Below, one piece after another: positions 32,348-43,877 of a stretch of 64,000 nucleotides of DNA (positions are counted from its first letter, which is position 1; each line of letters starts with the position of its first letter). This DNA is from Cheiracanthium punctorium (Eukaryota; Arthropoda; Arachnida; Araneae; Cheiracanthiidae): NCBI GenBank assembly GCA_038373885.1, contig JAWZYV010000685.1, positions 496,001 through 560,000 on the forward strand, read 5' to 3'. The translations under genes were made by a program, and so were the position numbers. Below the pieces are notes generated by a model, which had not been told where the DNA came from, ran no database searches, and worked only from the letters and a program-made list of their open reading frames with translations.

Positions 32348-32933
32348 CACAAGCAGCCGCGCGGACACCCTAACATAAACACACTGAGCGTAAAACGAAA
32401 GCACGAAGCGCCCCAGCCCCCAGCTTTAAGATTGCATAACGCAAAGGAGCGCAATTTCCGTTTATTGTGATGCCAAATTCATATTGAAATAACGCCTAAT
32501 GACATTATTTATTCCCGTTCGAGAGTTGAGTGCACGTGACATAGTTATGGTGACCAAACGCTCAGAATCGGGAACATGTCCCCGATTCTGACAAAACTGT
32601 TCAAAAATCTGGTCACCTTAGACAGGCCGCGGCCTTCGCAATCAGTAACGGGCCTTCGCAATTAGTAACTGGCCTGCGCGTGTAGTTTGATGAGTCAACC
32701 AAAGAGGCTCGGATGCTCGAGTCTTCACGTATACATCAGGCATTTCTTACGCTTCCCAGTGCTTTCAAACGTTATTTAATGTAGTTTTAAGTAGTAATTG
32801 TGTTACTAATTCAAGTACGAACTCATTATTAATTTGTTTGCTATGATACATATTGGCATTAAGAAAATAGATGCATATAATTTCAAGGAAAAACAAAGTA
32901 GCGCTTACTCTCGTGATTCAGGATTGCTTATTT
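32348..32933. promoter_or_regulatory. GCLC 5' flank / probable promoter region
   Basis: Upstream of the GCLC ATG (minus strand). CpG-containing, with a hairpin at 32549-32618 (TCAGAATCGGGA / TCCCCGATTCTGA between TGGTGACC and GGTCACC, flanked by TTA on both sides, probably a tiny MITE). Two to three copies of GGCCTTCGCAATYAGTAAC lie near 32630-32675. I saw no clear TATA box and no perfect antioxidant-response element. Confidence 0.35.
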
Positions 32934-32935
32934 TA

Positions 32936-34441
32936 CACTCATGTTCATAAATTAAGCATAATGAAGTTCAGGCAAAGAAAGAGAAAGAAGCAAAACAAAT
33001 TTGACTTATTTGTAAAGTCTATTTATTAAACAAAAAGTAAAGAGCAAAAAAAGATGCTATATGTTTGACACAATTAATAAAAATTGCAAGTTTTACTCCC
33101 TTGACCAAATTTCAAAAAAGAACCTATTTACAAAAAACAGTATAACATGGTTAATAGGATGGTTAATACGGAGTATGTCTCCCGGACGATGCAATACAGG
33201 CCTGACAACGCCTAGGCATGCTGAGTATCAAATGATCAATCTGATCTTGGGGAATATTACACCACTCATCAAGCAATGCACTCCGAAGTTCCGGTAGACA
33301 GGTGGGAGGGGGTTGACGGGCTGCAATTCGTCGGCCAAGCATATCCCACACATGCTCTATTGGATTCAAGTCCGGTGAGTATGCTGGCCAATGCATACGG
33401 GTGATATCCTCCGATTGAAGGCATTCGTCTACAATGTTTGCACGGTGAGGACGGGCGTTGTCATCCATAAACACAAATTCAGCACCCATGGCGCCCCGAA
33501 ACAAACGTACATGTTGTTCCAGAATGACATCCCGATAGATGTGGCCTGTCATCGTTACACTCTGAACATGCAGGTCAGTTCTGGAACCAAGAATAATTCC
33601 TCCCCAAACGAGCCATCCTGCACCACCGTAACGGTGTCTTTCAATGGTGTTCTCTTGGTGGTAACGGGTACCTGGCGCTCTCCAGATGAATGTCCGGCGA
33701 GAATCAGACTCCAAACTAAACCTGGACTCGTCGGAAAACATCACACAAGACCACTGTTGCGGTGTCCACAATGCATGCTCTCTACTCCAGGTTAATCGCA
33801 GGCGACAGTGAGTTGCGGTAAGTGGAACACATCTGACAGGCCTACGAGCATATAGACCAATGTGCCCTAAGCGTCTGTACACGGTCTGCCTTGAAACTGT
33901 CGTACCGGTAGCTGAAGAGAGCTGACGAGACAGGTCTGATGCTGTACTCCGTCTGTTTCTTTTGGCAGTAACTGCCAAATAGCGGTCCTCATTCGGCGTT
34001 GTAACTCGGGGGCGACCTGTGCTGTAACGTCTACTCACATTACCATCATCTTGGAATCGTTGCCAAAGCCTGGAGATGACACTCTGGGCGATTCCAAGTT
34101 CCTCGGATACTTCCAGCTGGGTACGTCCACATTCCAGTCGTCCGATAATTCTGCCACGTAAAACATCATCCAAATGCCTCCTTTGTGCCATAACTATGCG
34201 GTTTTTGCACTGAAAGGCTTTCACAGCGCTTGTGAACAATTTTACTTCTTTGCCACCATTCCTTATATACCCCTCTCTTACACTCTCGTCATTGTGACGT
34301 ACCATCCACGCCATCTGGTGGTTTCCTGTAATTTGCATATTCTTCTTCAAGATGTGTGTGGTCATTCCACAGGTGAAATTTTTATTTTAGAGATCAATTT
34401 CTGTGTGATTCTGAATTATCCTTAATTTATGGACATGAGTG
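32936..34441 (-). mobile_element. Complete Tc1-like element with TIRs and TA duplication
   Basis: Terminal inverted repeats of about 28 bp start CACTCATGTTCATAAATTAA on the left and read CACTCATGTCCATAAATTAA from the right. TA flanks both ends (32934-32935 and 34442-34443). It encloses a single intact transposase. It sits about 590 bp upstream of the GCLC start codon, between the two host genes. Two TIR mismatches in the first 25 bases suggest a fairly young but not brand-new insertion. Confidence 0.95.
33163..34191 (-). CDS. Tc1-like DD34E transposase, intact (342 aa)
   Basis: Cut-and-paste transposase that binds its own terminal repeats and inserts at TA. Start chosen at MAQRRHLDDVLRG (34191-34189), which gives the usual length of about 340 residues. 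The longer open frame upstream is not family-like. Residues 1-110 hold two helix-turn-helix DNA-binding subdomains, with the linker GRPR motif at 59-62. The catalytic triad is D154 (MFSDESRF), D244 (FMDDNARPH) and E279 (SPDLNPIEH), with exactly 34 residues between D244 and E279. No stop or frameshift is visible, so it could be active. Closely similar Tcb2-like transposases are common in spider genomes (from memory). Confidence 0.95.
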   Translation of the reverse strand: MAQRRHLDDVLRGRIIGRLECGRTQLEVSEELGIAQSVISRLWQRFQDDGNVSRRYSTGRPRVTTPNEDRYLAVTAKRNRRSTASDLSRQLSSATGTTVSRQTVYRRLGHIGLYARRPVRCVPLTATHCRLRLTWSREHALWTPQQWSCVMFSDESRFSLESDSRRTFIWRAPGTRYHQENTIERHRYGGAGWLVWGGIILGSRTDLHVQSVTMTGHIYRDVILEQHVRLFRGAMGAEFVFMDDNARPHRANIVDECLQSEDITRMHWPAYSPDLNPIEHVWDMLGRRIAARQPPPTCLPELRSALLDEWCNIPQDQIDHLILSMPRRCQACIASSGRHTPY

Positions 34442-34695
34442 TATTTTCACAAGTGGATATTTAATATACTTTAAAATAACTAAATACAGAAATGAGAAAC
34501 ACATTTTATAATGAATATTTCATTAACGTAGTCGTATTCCCTACGTTATTTTAAACAATTTAACATTAATCTTTAACAAATGATGTATTAAAGCGCATTT
34601 GTGTTTTCGGGATATCCTGTATATTGGAGAAAATTGATAAAATACGCTCTATAGCGCGATCCGTGAATTAATTATCCTTTAATAAAGACATAATA

Positions 34696-34913
34696 GGCCC
34701 GTTTACATGTGAAAATGGAAAATCCCGGGTTATAGCAGAGTACAGGGGAAAACTCGCAATGCATCATGGGAAAGCGGGGTTGACTCTGCATTAACCCTCC
34801 TTTTGACCAGGAATCTTTCTACACCGCATTTCCCCCCTAAGTAGGGGAAGCAGGGTAGAAAGCAGTGTAAGTCCCGGGATTTACTCCGCATTTTTGCACA
34901 TGTAAACGGGCCC
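34696..34913. mobile_element. MITE with GGCCCGTTTACATGTG termini
   Basis: Left end GGCCCGTTTACATGTGAAAA, right end (reversed) GGGCCCGTTTACATGTGCAAA. A second inner inverted pair, AATCCCGGG / CCCGGGATT, is present. The GGGCCCGTTT terminus is reminiscent of PIF/Harbinger MITEs. The target duplication is unclear. Confidence 0.65.
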
Positions 34914-35591
34914 TTCATGTATTACATGTTATTCTTTTGTCGCTTTCTCAATCGAACTTTGGAATTGAGCAAGCATAATGAACGCTTGTACAAAATATTA
35001 ACTACATTTGAAGTTTCTATATAAACGGGCAAAAATCAATAATTTATAATTTACTGTACTTCTGCACTGTACCAAATGTAAGTCTGAATCACATAATCAA
35101 GGCATATATAACTAATAAATAACATTTTCAACTGGCAAAATTAAATTGTCTAACTAGTATCACAACGCCATGCTTATTAACAAGAATAAACTACACAAGT
35201 AATACGATTTCTGATTAAAATAATTTATTTATAAATAACACATGAATAATTATTTCCTAAAAATGCATACATATTTTTAGAATTTCTAAATAAATTATAA
35301 AAGTGTTCACTTACCTTTACATTCAGAGCAAAATGTTCGAATTTTATAATAAATTTTTATGAAAGAAAACGGCGCAAGGTTCACAAAACGATTACCTACA
35401 TCTAAAGTTCTTTAGTACGAGAAAACTATAAAAAAAAATTGTTTTAAAATAATAAAATAATATAATATTTAGAATACTTAGAATAATAAAATAGAACACT
35501 GCGAATGGCGAAAACAGGCCTCAATGATTAACTCGTTTTTAGCGGTGGCAACTCATGAGCAGGCCAGTTGCTTAGCGACGGCCCCGGACAC

Positions 35592-35780
35592 GCCTCGTAG
35601 TCGGTCCTATTTTTTTTAATTCCTACCTTCATCAAAGTTTTATTTACACAGCCTGGTATTTTAATGGATTGATAGGCGAAACCTTAACATCTAAAAGAAC
35701 ATTTAACAACTGTTAAAGCAGCAGAACATTTTACTCTATTAGAGGTAGGAACTTTAAAAAAATAGGACCGACTGCGAGGC
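35592..35780. mobile_element. MITE with ~38-bp TIR
   Basis: Left GCCTCGTAGTCGGTCCTATT and right (reversed) GCCTCGCAGTCGGTCCTATT, both running on to TTCCTACCT. One substitution in the first 20 bases. The interior is AT-rich and non-coding. Confidence 0.75.
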
Positions 35781-35851
35781 CTGCCTTAGACATGCCTCGA
35801 GCAACGGTGTAAATCTCTGGCTCTGCTGAACCAAATTCATGACCATCAGAA

Positions 35852-36925
35852 ACCCAGATAGCACAAACTTGTCCAGAACAGGCCTAGAAGCCGTCATATA
35901 GACAAGCTGACATGTCCATTAAACGTTCAGGATTCGTTCGATTCTCGTCCATTTTACGTCAATATGGCACTATAGGACGCCCATATGACGTCTTATGGAC
36001 ATGCATATGGACGTGTTTTTCTATTTATAGACCTTTTACGGTCTAATGCTGGACATCAACAAAAACCATTTAATAATTTTAAGCTAATTTTATGTAATGA
36101 TTAATTTAAATTTATCGTTACATCTTAATAACGAAATTTGTAAAAATATTCGTTCCTAATTTTTTTTAAAAGCCAACCTTTAAGTACTTACCCCGCTTCA
36201 GATTCGAACACTTAATCATGGACCTCACAGTAGAGTGTGCTAGCCACTATACGCATCGGGACTTGCTCTGATGGGTCAAAATGTTGAAGTAAGATTTTTT
36301 AGTTTAGGACTGGGAACTTAGAAAAGAAAATATGCAGCTGTTCGTTTTTGGATGTTGATTCGCTAGTGAATTTTTTTTTTTTTTTTTTGTGTGTGTGTGA
36401 GGATATGAGTTTCTTTTTACACAATACCGGTTTTTTAGGATATAATAATACATAAAAAGTATTTTAAATTTCAAAAGTTCCCCGACAAAAAAAAAAAAAA
36501 CCCTCTAGAATTTAGAATATTTTTAAACTTTTTGGGGGTAAAATGTAATATCAATAAAAACATAAAGTATAATAAATTCATGCGTCGTAAGTACAGTATT
36601 GGGTAAAATGAAAATCAATGACAAAAAAGTAACTTTTCCATATTTTGTCCATTTCTGGAATTATACACACATCCATTTTATGTGTGTATAAGTCCCCGTT
36701 TTATGTCGTATCACTAACATAGTGTGGATCATCTGGAATACGTCTATAAATGGACTTACTCTGGATATTCCAATTCTAGTTTTGGTCTATTCAGGTACAT
36801 ATTTTGGATTTTCCAGATTATGTCCTTAAATAGATGTCTGATATATGTCTAAGTATAGACATGGATGTATTATGGATGAGTTGGATCAGAAATAGGCATA
36901 AAACGGACAAGTGTGTTATCTGGGA
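35852..36925. mobile_element. CCCAGATARCACA element with tRNA-like core
   Basis: Ends ACCCAGATAGCACAAACTTG and (reversed) TCCCAGATAACACACTTG. Both arms are packed with short words TGGACAT / ATGTCC, GTCTATA / TATAGAC in both orientations. Near the middle (36182-36275, minus strand) is a tRNA-like stretch with ATAGTGGCTAGCAC (box A) and GTGTTCGAATCTG (box B). Same plan as 53765-54697 but different internal sequence. Target duplication uncertain. Confidence 0.6.
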
Positions 36926-37299
36926 ACAACTTGAATCCTTCTCTGTAGGTACTACAGCCAGCTGTACAGCTCGGCTCGGAAGCAATTAAAAAATGTATTC
37001 TAAATTAAATGTATTGTTTTGAGGAGCAACGTTTTTGCCTAACACACACATACTACATTGCTCAAGACAATTAAAGGATATTGAGGCTATGGGTGGATCT
37101 TGCGGCTGGGCTATTGCTTACATGATTGATATATGATCGAAAGACTTTACTATACGGAAGGACTATACGAAAAGAAAAATACACATTCTTATCAGAAAAT
37201 AATGCATTTTATTGAGAATTTGGGTACAAGAGGAAAAAAAACACAATTTGTGCACGTGAGAAAAAACAAATAAAAAAAGATTTTTCCTTAAAAGAAATG

Positions 37300-38170
37300 T
37301 TTTTAATTGTGGGTTTGATTTCCCCGGACTGCCAACAACGTTGAACACGTTTGAGGTGTGGAGTCGTCTCCCTAGCCCTTGAACTCGTCTCCGTAGATTG
37401 TTCCAAACATGTTCTATGGGGTTCATGCCCAGAGAATATTCTAACCACTCCATTCGTACGATTCCTTCCTCGAAAAGTAAGTCATCTACCAAGTGCGCAC
37501 GATATGGCCTGCAGTTATCGTCCATTAGCATGAAGTTATCTCCAACTGCTGCAGCGTAGGGTACTACAGAAGGTCTCAGAATCTCATCCCTACATCGGCG
37601 ACCGATCAGAGCTTTATTCCGAATGATATGGAAATCGATGAGCCCATCACTGGAGATACCAGCATAGACCATCACTACCCCACCACCAAATCTGACATTT
37701 TCCAGCACGAACAGGGGTGTATCTAGTGCCACATTCCCCGACGATGAAAGTACGCCTATTATCAGGATGAACAGAAAAGCGGCACTTGTCAGAGAAAAGA
37801 ATATTGCGCCATTCTTTTCTCGTCCAGTTGACATGTTCTGTTGCCCACTCCCTGCGGGCCTTACGATTTCTTGCAGTTAACCTAATAGATACGATTGGTC
37901 GGCGAGCATACAGACCTGCAGCATGGAGTCGGTTTCGGACAGTTTGAGTCGAAATTCTTGTGCCAGTAGCCGAATGAAGTTGTTGTCGAAGAAGAATGGC
38001 ATTCATATTTCGGTGTCTCCAAATCGTCAACGCTAATTATTGATCTTCATTGGGCGTTGTTGCCAATCTCCGACCTTCCCCTGGTCTTCGTCTTACATTT
38101 CCAGTCACTATAAAACGGTACCAGATCCTTTATAAAACACTTTGTGCGACTCCAATGGCTTCTCCCTAGT
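37300..38170 (-). pseudogene. Broken Tc1-like transposase
   Basis: Minus-strand frames together read: TGNVRRRPGEGRRLATTPNE, then (after a stop) LLRQQLHSATGTRISTQTV, GLYARRPIVSIRLTARNRK, LFSDKCRF, and after a frameshift GLIDFHIIRNKALIG, FMLMDDNCRPYRAHLVDDLL and NPIEHVWNNLRRRV. It has at least one stop and one frameshift near 37680, plus altered motif residues (SDKC for SDES, NCRPY for NARPH, SLGMNPIEH). Related to but not a copy of the intact element at 32936. Ends not found. Confidence 0.85.
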
Positions 38171-38519
38171 GGCAATAACCCATCGGTCGATGAGAGGTGG
38201 GTGAGTTTAATCAGAGGAGAACGACCAATGGCCGATCTCGGCTTTTCACCCAAAAACGGGGAAACTTCATCGGTAACTGGTACAAAATGTCCGCTCGGGG
38301 GGGGGGGCATCAAGCCGATCATCGTTTTCCGATGACTGTGATGAAATAAAGAAAAAAAATCGATGGGAAACCGATAAACTGTTTAAAATATATTTGTTAA
38401 TAAAAAATAAACGACTGGCAGTAAAATTTTCAAAAAATGTCCGTTCTGTTTATTATTCTTTCGCTTTTTGATGCTAACTTTCCGTTATTCTGGAAAAAAA
38501 AAGAAAAATAAATTCTTCC

Positions 38520-38592
38520 TCCACCAGGGCCGAACCCCGAGCGCACTGAGTCACAGACTGACGCTCTACCGCAAGGCCATCCAGACTTGTCA
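38520..38592 (-). repeat. tRNA-like sequence (SINE head or tRNA pseudogene)
   Basis: Minus strand: GGATGGCCTTGCGGTAGAGC (box A like), CAGTCTGTGACTCAGTG, then CTCGGGGTTCGGCCCTGG (box B like). No convincing acceptor stem. Confidence 0.45.
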
Positions 38593-38599
38593 TGTATGA

Positions 38600-41500
38600 G
38601 CCAAAGGTCGAAGTACCCGTTATTTTAGTCTCATATTGGGACTTGGGGTGAAATTTTGACAAAGTGATGTTCAGGTATTATTAATAATAATCAAATTATT
38701 CGATTGGTAAGAAATTAATTTCAATTTTTAGAAATATATGTAAGTAGCAACAACATTCGAAATTAATAATTAACAAACAATATTGCAAATTGTATAGGAA
38801 TTTTAGTGTGATTTTAACTTTCATATTTCTTGGACAACTTTTAAAAATTAACTGATTTCTCATCTTTCTGTTTACATTAATGAGCTTCCAAAAGAGTTGC
38901 TCATTTAATCAAGTTTCCGTTATTCTTATAATACAGCTGACGCTCGAATAGATTTTCTTTTCTTTTCTTTTAAACACAGTTTTTTTAAATTATTTAAATA
39001 TTACAAACGATTTTATATAATAAACATGTACATGCTTTTTTGTTTTCTGTAAATATTTCTTTTCAAATCAAAATTTTGTGGGAGGGGGCAAGAGGGGGAT
39101 CCCATCCCCCCTGCCCCTTCCCGACCCTATTATAGGAAATTTGAAGTAAATTTTGCGATTAATTCAAGAATTGTTCAAATTTTCCTTAGGTTATGCAAAC
39201 ACACATCTAAATTACGCAAATATTTATAGGAATTTTGATAAAATGTAAATCACTGGGAGACCTGCAAGGCCCGATGACTATAGGGCTGCAGTTTCTGATA
39301 AAAAATTGCTTGTCGGTTTCCCATTGGAGAAATTGTTCGTCAAGATCACCTCTATGCATGAATAAAAATTCATCTATTGTAGAAAATCAAAAGTGCTCTT
39401 GCCGATGTCTTAAATCGACGAGTCGGTTAGTTAACGATGAGTGGATGAACGCCCATGCAGAAAACGAGCAGTCATTGCTACTAGGGCTGATGCTACGACT
39501 TGTGTTTGGCCCCCTCTAACCGACCAACTACTATCAAAGCTTCAGATTCCGTTAAAATCCTTCGTTGAGACCAGGGGCGTAGCCAGAAATTTTTCATGGG
39601 GGGGGGGCTTATGACTACTGAAACTCACATATATGCATGCATGTGTGTGATAAGGGAGTGAAGAATATACACTTTGTATGGCAAAAAATTCCTCATGGGG
39701 GGTTATGACCCCCCTAGGCTACTCCCAGGTTGAGACTCATCAAAACAAAGCTCTTATGGAATGCCGATCATTCTTTTCCACTTTATATTTTATTAAGTTG
39801 AAGGACGATATTCGCTGCCAGTAAAGCGTCATTTTTGACGTCAAACTAAAAATTTGCATACTCCAAAGTTTGAAAATGTGAAAAATTTGTATTTCCGACT
39901 ATCTTCTTCCATCTTCTGGAAAAAAAAAAAGCCTTATACCGTTGTTTTATATAATACTTACAATATCCTCAAATTGTTTTGAGCAGTGTATGTGTATATG
40001 TTGTACATATAAATGAAAGATAGTGAATCCTTTCATAATAAATTAAATAAATTTAATAACTAATTGTAATTCTATTTATGTTCGTTAAATATCTTTATTT
40101 ACACTGAAGGAAAAAAACATTCTGTTTTAAAAAGAAAAATTCTCAGAAACTGTAGCTACAAGGTTTTAGTTGCCAGCAACAACACACGAAGAACCCTTTT
40201 TTGATGTCATATAGATTCTGTTTGGCCAATGGACAGGCGAAAGTGTCAATTAAAGTTTTAGCCAATTAAAATTAATTCATCACCCTTGGAATTCTAGCAG
40301 TGAACTGCAGAAACGGTCTATTTAACCGAAAGCTCCCGGGTAAATGGACTTTTTTCCGGTACAACGATGCAGAGTCAAAGCAAATTTTGAGAGATTTGCA
40401 CTAGGTGGCTAAACACATTACACACGTAAACATACTTGTCAAATTTCCCTCTTTTCACGAAAGCATCAACTACATTTTTAAAAAATTGTCAACAAGGTCT
40501 AGACTGCAGTAATGTTTTTAAAATTACGTTTACAAAGGAGAGGATTAAAAGAACTTGAAAATTTTCATGATTAATGCCACTTAAAACTTGAATAATAAAA
40601 ATTTAAGACTCCCGCTGTGTCGGAGCAATGATTGGCGCTTATTATTACTACTAGGCACTATCTTTCCGCTGGGTGGTACTAGTGCCACCTACTTTGTATG
40701 TTAAAATATGCTCTGTAGTAGTGTTGAACGTGATAAGCCTTCTTCAAAAACTTTAGCATAGCAGAGCGTTCACGGGGTCTCGGAAGGGCTATTCGAACCA
40801 ACACAGTGCCATTAGGACACGCCCATTCTTATAGTGTATATTTAAATTTTAAACTAATAATGGATTAATGATGAATTTCAAATTGTATGTATATTAGAGG
40901 CTAAAAGAAAGCACATTTCGTCCAAAACATCAAATATTAAAATTTTTATTAAAAAAAAATTATTTTAACTTTTAAAATCAGGTTAAATTTTGCCTTTATC
41001 TTGTTTAGAAACATTTCAGAGTTGCTTGGTTTATGATAAGAATGTTTTATAATTTTTCTTTGCATCATGCTTTTAATTTTCTTTTTCTGAAAATTCAGAG
41101 GTATAAGCTCGACACTCCGTGAACGGCAACAAAGTGACACTCACGGTTACGGTTATACGTACAAAAACATGAACATTTTTAATGGCAATATCAAATTTTT
41201 CCTTCGCGAAATGATTACAGCATGCTAGAACCCTAAAGAGCATTGCAACAGTACGTGCATCACAAAAAAACGGACGAGTTATGTACGCACAAAAAATACG
41301 GTGTGGTGGCTGGGCCGCTGACCAAGGTATGCTGCGTCTATCCATCGGCTAAACGGTGACAGTCGCCTGTTGCATAGAAGGAATCCTACGACTTGCGAAG
41401 GCAGAACGGCATGCACGCATACACAAACACAAAACAGCTCTGAAAACACGGGGGGGAAATATGATCGGGGACTCACAGAGAAAATCTTCATCGGAAAGAG

Positions 41501-41620
41501 ATGACACCAACAGCACATACTGGAGAAAAGAAAACTTATTCTTTATTATAGATTACAAATTTTCCACATGGGTGCCATCATAGTGCACGCGCCATCTATG
41601 TCAAAAAATAGTCTCTAGAT
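38600..41620. other. Intergenic region, mostly without recognised content
   Basis: Apart from the MITE at 39572-39728 I see nothing I can assign. ORFs of 60-95 codons here (for example 39235-39519 plus) lack recognisable motifs or splice context. Confidence 0.5.
39572..39728. mobile_element. hAT-type MITE, CAGGGGCGTAGCC family copy 1
   Basis: Starts CAGGGGCGTAGCCAGAAAT and ends TAGGCTACTCCCAG. Exact 8-bp duplication GTTGAGAC at 39564-39571 and 39729-39736. The interior shares GATAAGGGAGTGAAGAATAT and TGGCAAAAAATTCCTCATGG with the other copies. Confidence 0.9.
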
Positions 41621-42251
41621 TAGAGATGAGTTCGGGCTCATTTTTTGGAGCCCGAGCCCGAGGACTTTTTATCCGAGCCCGAGCCCAAAATTTCAGTTAA
41701 AGGTTAAAAAAAAAAAATCCAATTACTTCATGGATAGAATACAATGAATTTTGCCGTTTGTGCAAATTAAAGACAAATATAGTTGCAAACTCTCAATGCA
41801 CTTCCTAATTCTTTATTTATCCATATGTTTATCAAATAATGTCGGATCTCATGACTAACTAATGAATATAAGCCGCCGTTCTGAAATATCCAAAGAGCTT
41901 TACGCACCTTCTAGGCGCCAGAGCCGCTATTTTTTTTTTTATAAGTACAGCCACAACTCTGGTTATAGTGAACGCAAACCATTAGTCCCGATTCACACAC
42001 AGTATCTCTATCCATCATGAAGACACTTGGGTTGTAGTGAACTTTGGATATAGTGGACGAAATTGGATGGTCCCCAGAGGTTCACTATAACGGGAGTTGA
42101 CTGTACTTTTATTTTTTTCATGAATTACTTTTTAAAATCTGTTTCAAGGAGTATGTTCAATAAAGGAGAAATTTTTTACGAACCCGAGCCCGAACGCAAT
42201 TGTGAATTACAGAGCCCGAGTCCGGTTCGGGCTGAGCCCGTCTCATCTCTA
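41621..42251. mobile_element. hAT-type element TAGAGATGAG with exact 8-bp duplication
   Basis: Termini TAGAGATGAGTTCGGGCTC and GAGCCCGTCTCATCTCTA (imperfect). CTCTAGAT flanks both sides (41613-41620 and 42252-42259). Subterminal GAGCCCGAGCCCG repeats occur at both ends. It contains a nested MITE at 41948-42103. Confidence 0.8.
41948..42103. mobile_element. Nested pogo/mariner-type MITE (TA duplication)
   Basis: Ends CAGCCACAACTCTGGTTATA and (reversed) CAGTCAACTCCCGTTATAGT, with TA on both sides (41946-41947 and 42104-42105). The CAGTCAACTCCCGTTATA terminus is typical of Tigger/pogo elements. It lies inside the hAT element, so it is the younger insertion. Confidence 0.75.
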
Positions 42252-42274
42252 CTCTAGATCTGTGGGACACGGTG

Positions 42275-42375
42275 AACGATTTGATTGACCGCCATCTTGC
42301 TGGTAGTTAAATCGAGCAATGGCAACGGCTGCCCTTTTTCAGTACTGAGAAATAGTTGCGCTTCAAAGGATTAAG
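42275..42375. mobile_element. PiggyBac-like MITE fragment
   Basis: CGCCATCTTGCTGGTAGTTA, AATCGAGCAATGGCAACGG, then GCGCTTCAAAGGATTAA at the end. Matches the copies at 4406-4686 and 11610-11832. Confidence 0.45.
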
Positions 42376-42898
42376 CCTCACCAGCTTATAGGACTGTACG
42401 CGTAATGAGCATTCTATTTGAATGTTATTCTTAAAATATATAGAAGAAAAGAGCCAGAAACTGAGGTTAAAAAACACACAAACAAACTTTTATTGCAAGT
42501 ATAAAATATATACAGTCTTTTCTCAGATTACACAAATGAATATGTACAGAATGTTAAAAATTCAAGTAAGATATAAAAAGCTAGTGATTAAACAGCACAA
42601 TAAAACAATCAGGCCTGTAGTTTAGCCTGGAAACACATTCGGGTGTTGAATAATACGTCTCTTGAATTATTAGCTAAATAAATAGTCATCTACCAACACA
42701 TTACGCGAAGATTTTGGTGGGTAACTGATCACCTGAATCACCTCCCCTCCTGTCTATGGGCCGGGAAGCAATACAATGTTCAAATATGACGATAAATGAA
42801 AACAACCTTTAATTGAAATTCTTGTGTGATACGTAACTTATTATAAAAATAATCCTCTTAAATAACAGCATAGATCTGTCTGTCAGTAACGTTGCCGG

Positions 42899-43072
42899 CA
42901 GTGGCGTAGCCAGAAAAATTTCAGGGGTGGGGTTACGACCACTGAAAACATATGTGTATACGCGTGTGGTATAAGGGAGTGAAGAATATGCATTTTGTGT
43001 GGCAAAAAATTCCTCATGGGGGGGGGGTTGTGTTTTGTGTTCCCCTTATCCCTTCCCTTGGCTACGCCACTG
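42899..43072. mobile_element. hAT-type MITE, CAGGGGCGTAGCC family copy 2
   Basis: CAGTGGCGTAGCCAGAAAAA to GGCTACGCCACTG, with an exact GTTGCCGG duplication at 42891-42898 and 43073-43080. Same interior as copy 1. Confidence 0.9.
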
Positions 43073-43542
43073 GTTGCCGGGCATAACCATTCTTTTTAAA
43101 GCCACATATCGACCATTTTGAATGGCGTAAAAGATATTGATTTAAAATAATATATATAAACCTATGCAGAATAATGTTTTTTAAAATTAAGATTCACTTT
43201 ATGAATTTGTGGTTGTGAAAATGAATGAATAATCTGAAAGCTTCGACACATTTCTTGAAATCGGAGTCGTGCTTAGAGAAGGAATAGGTGGAGGAAGCAA
43301 TTGTATCTTAAACTGAAACAAACATATAAGTCACGTGACTTATGGAAATAGTGCTGCAAAATCAATTTCATTGTTTCTCTCGTTTTGCTATCTACAAAAA
43401 TAAAATGCTTGGTTTGGGGAAACAGATGGTGATAAACAGCCAAATCCGTTAATGTTCTTTCCCCGAGAGTCTGTTATTCTTAGCTTCAACTTTCTCCGGA
43501 ATATACAATAGGATGCTTTCTCTTCCGTGGAGTCGTGAGTAA

Positions 43543-43877
43543 AGCCCATATCACACCTTCCCCATCTTCAATTCAGGCAACACTTTCGTTCGGCTGTTTT
43601 CCGCAACAGTTGGGTGAAAAACCTCATGCGATATGTATGTTCAACATCCGCAACAACTTTTTCCAGCCGGTCCGGGAAAAAACTGAGCATTTCATTCAAC
43701 TTGTTCAACTTCTTCCACAGACCAATCTCAGGCAAGGAAATGGAGAGACTGCAGTGACATCAGAGATTCGCCTATTCTCTTTCCCAATCAAACCAGTTGA
43801 GTGAAATAGTCGAACAAGATGAACGAAGTAGTTGATTGAATTGAAGATTGAACGTAGGAGAAGGTGTGATATGGGCT
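43543..43877. mobile_element. PIF/Harbinger-type MITE with TAA duplication
   Basis: Termini AGCCCATATCACACCTTC / GAAGGTGTGATATGGGCT with TAA on both sides (43540-43542 and 43878-43880). 3-bp TWA duplications are typical of PIF/Harbinger. Non-coding. Confidence 0.75.

Noticed and set aside
32549..32618. Regulatory stem-loop in the GCLC promoter
   Set aside because: Better explained as a tiny MITE (TGGTGACC / GGTCACC ends, TTA on both sides). No evidence for a regulatory role.
39235..39519. 94-codon plus-strand ORF
   Set aside because: No recognised motif, no convincing splice or promoter context, and no second copy to compare. Kept as unassigned intergenic sequence.
43535..43804. 89-codon plus-strand ORF
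   Set aside because: It begins at the terminus of a Harbinger-type MITE and is explained by it.
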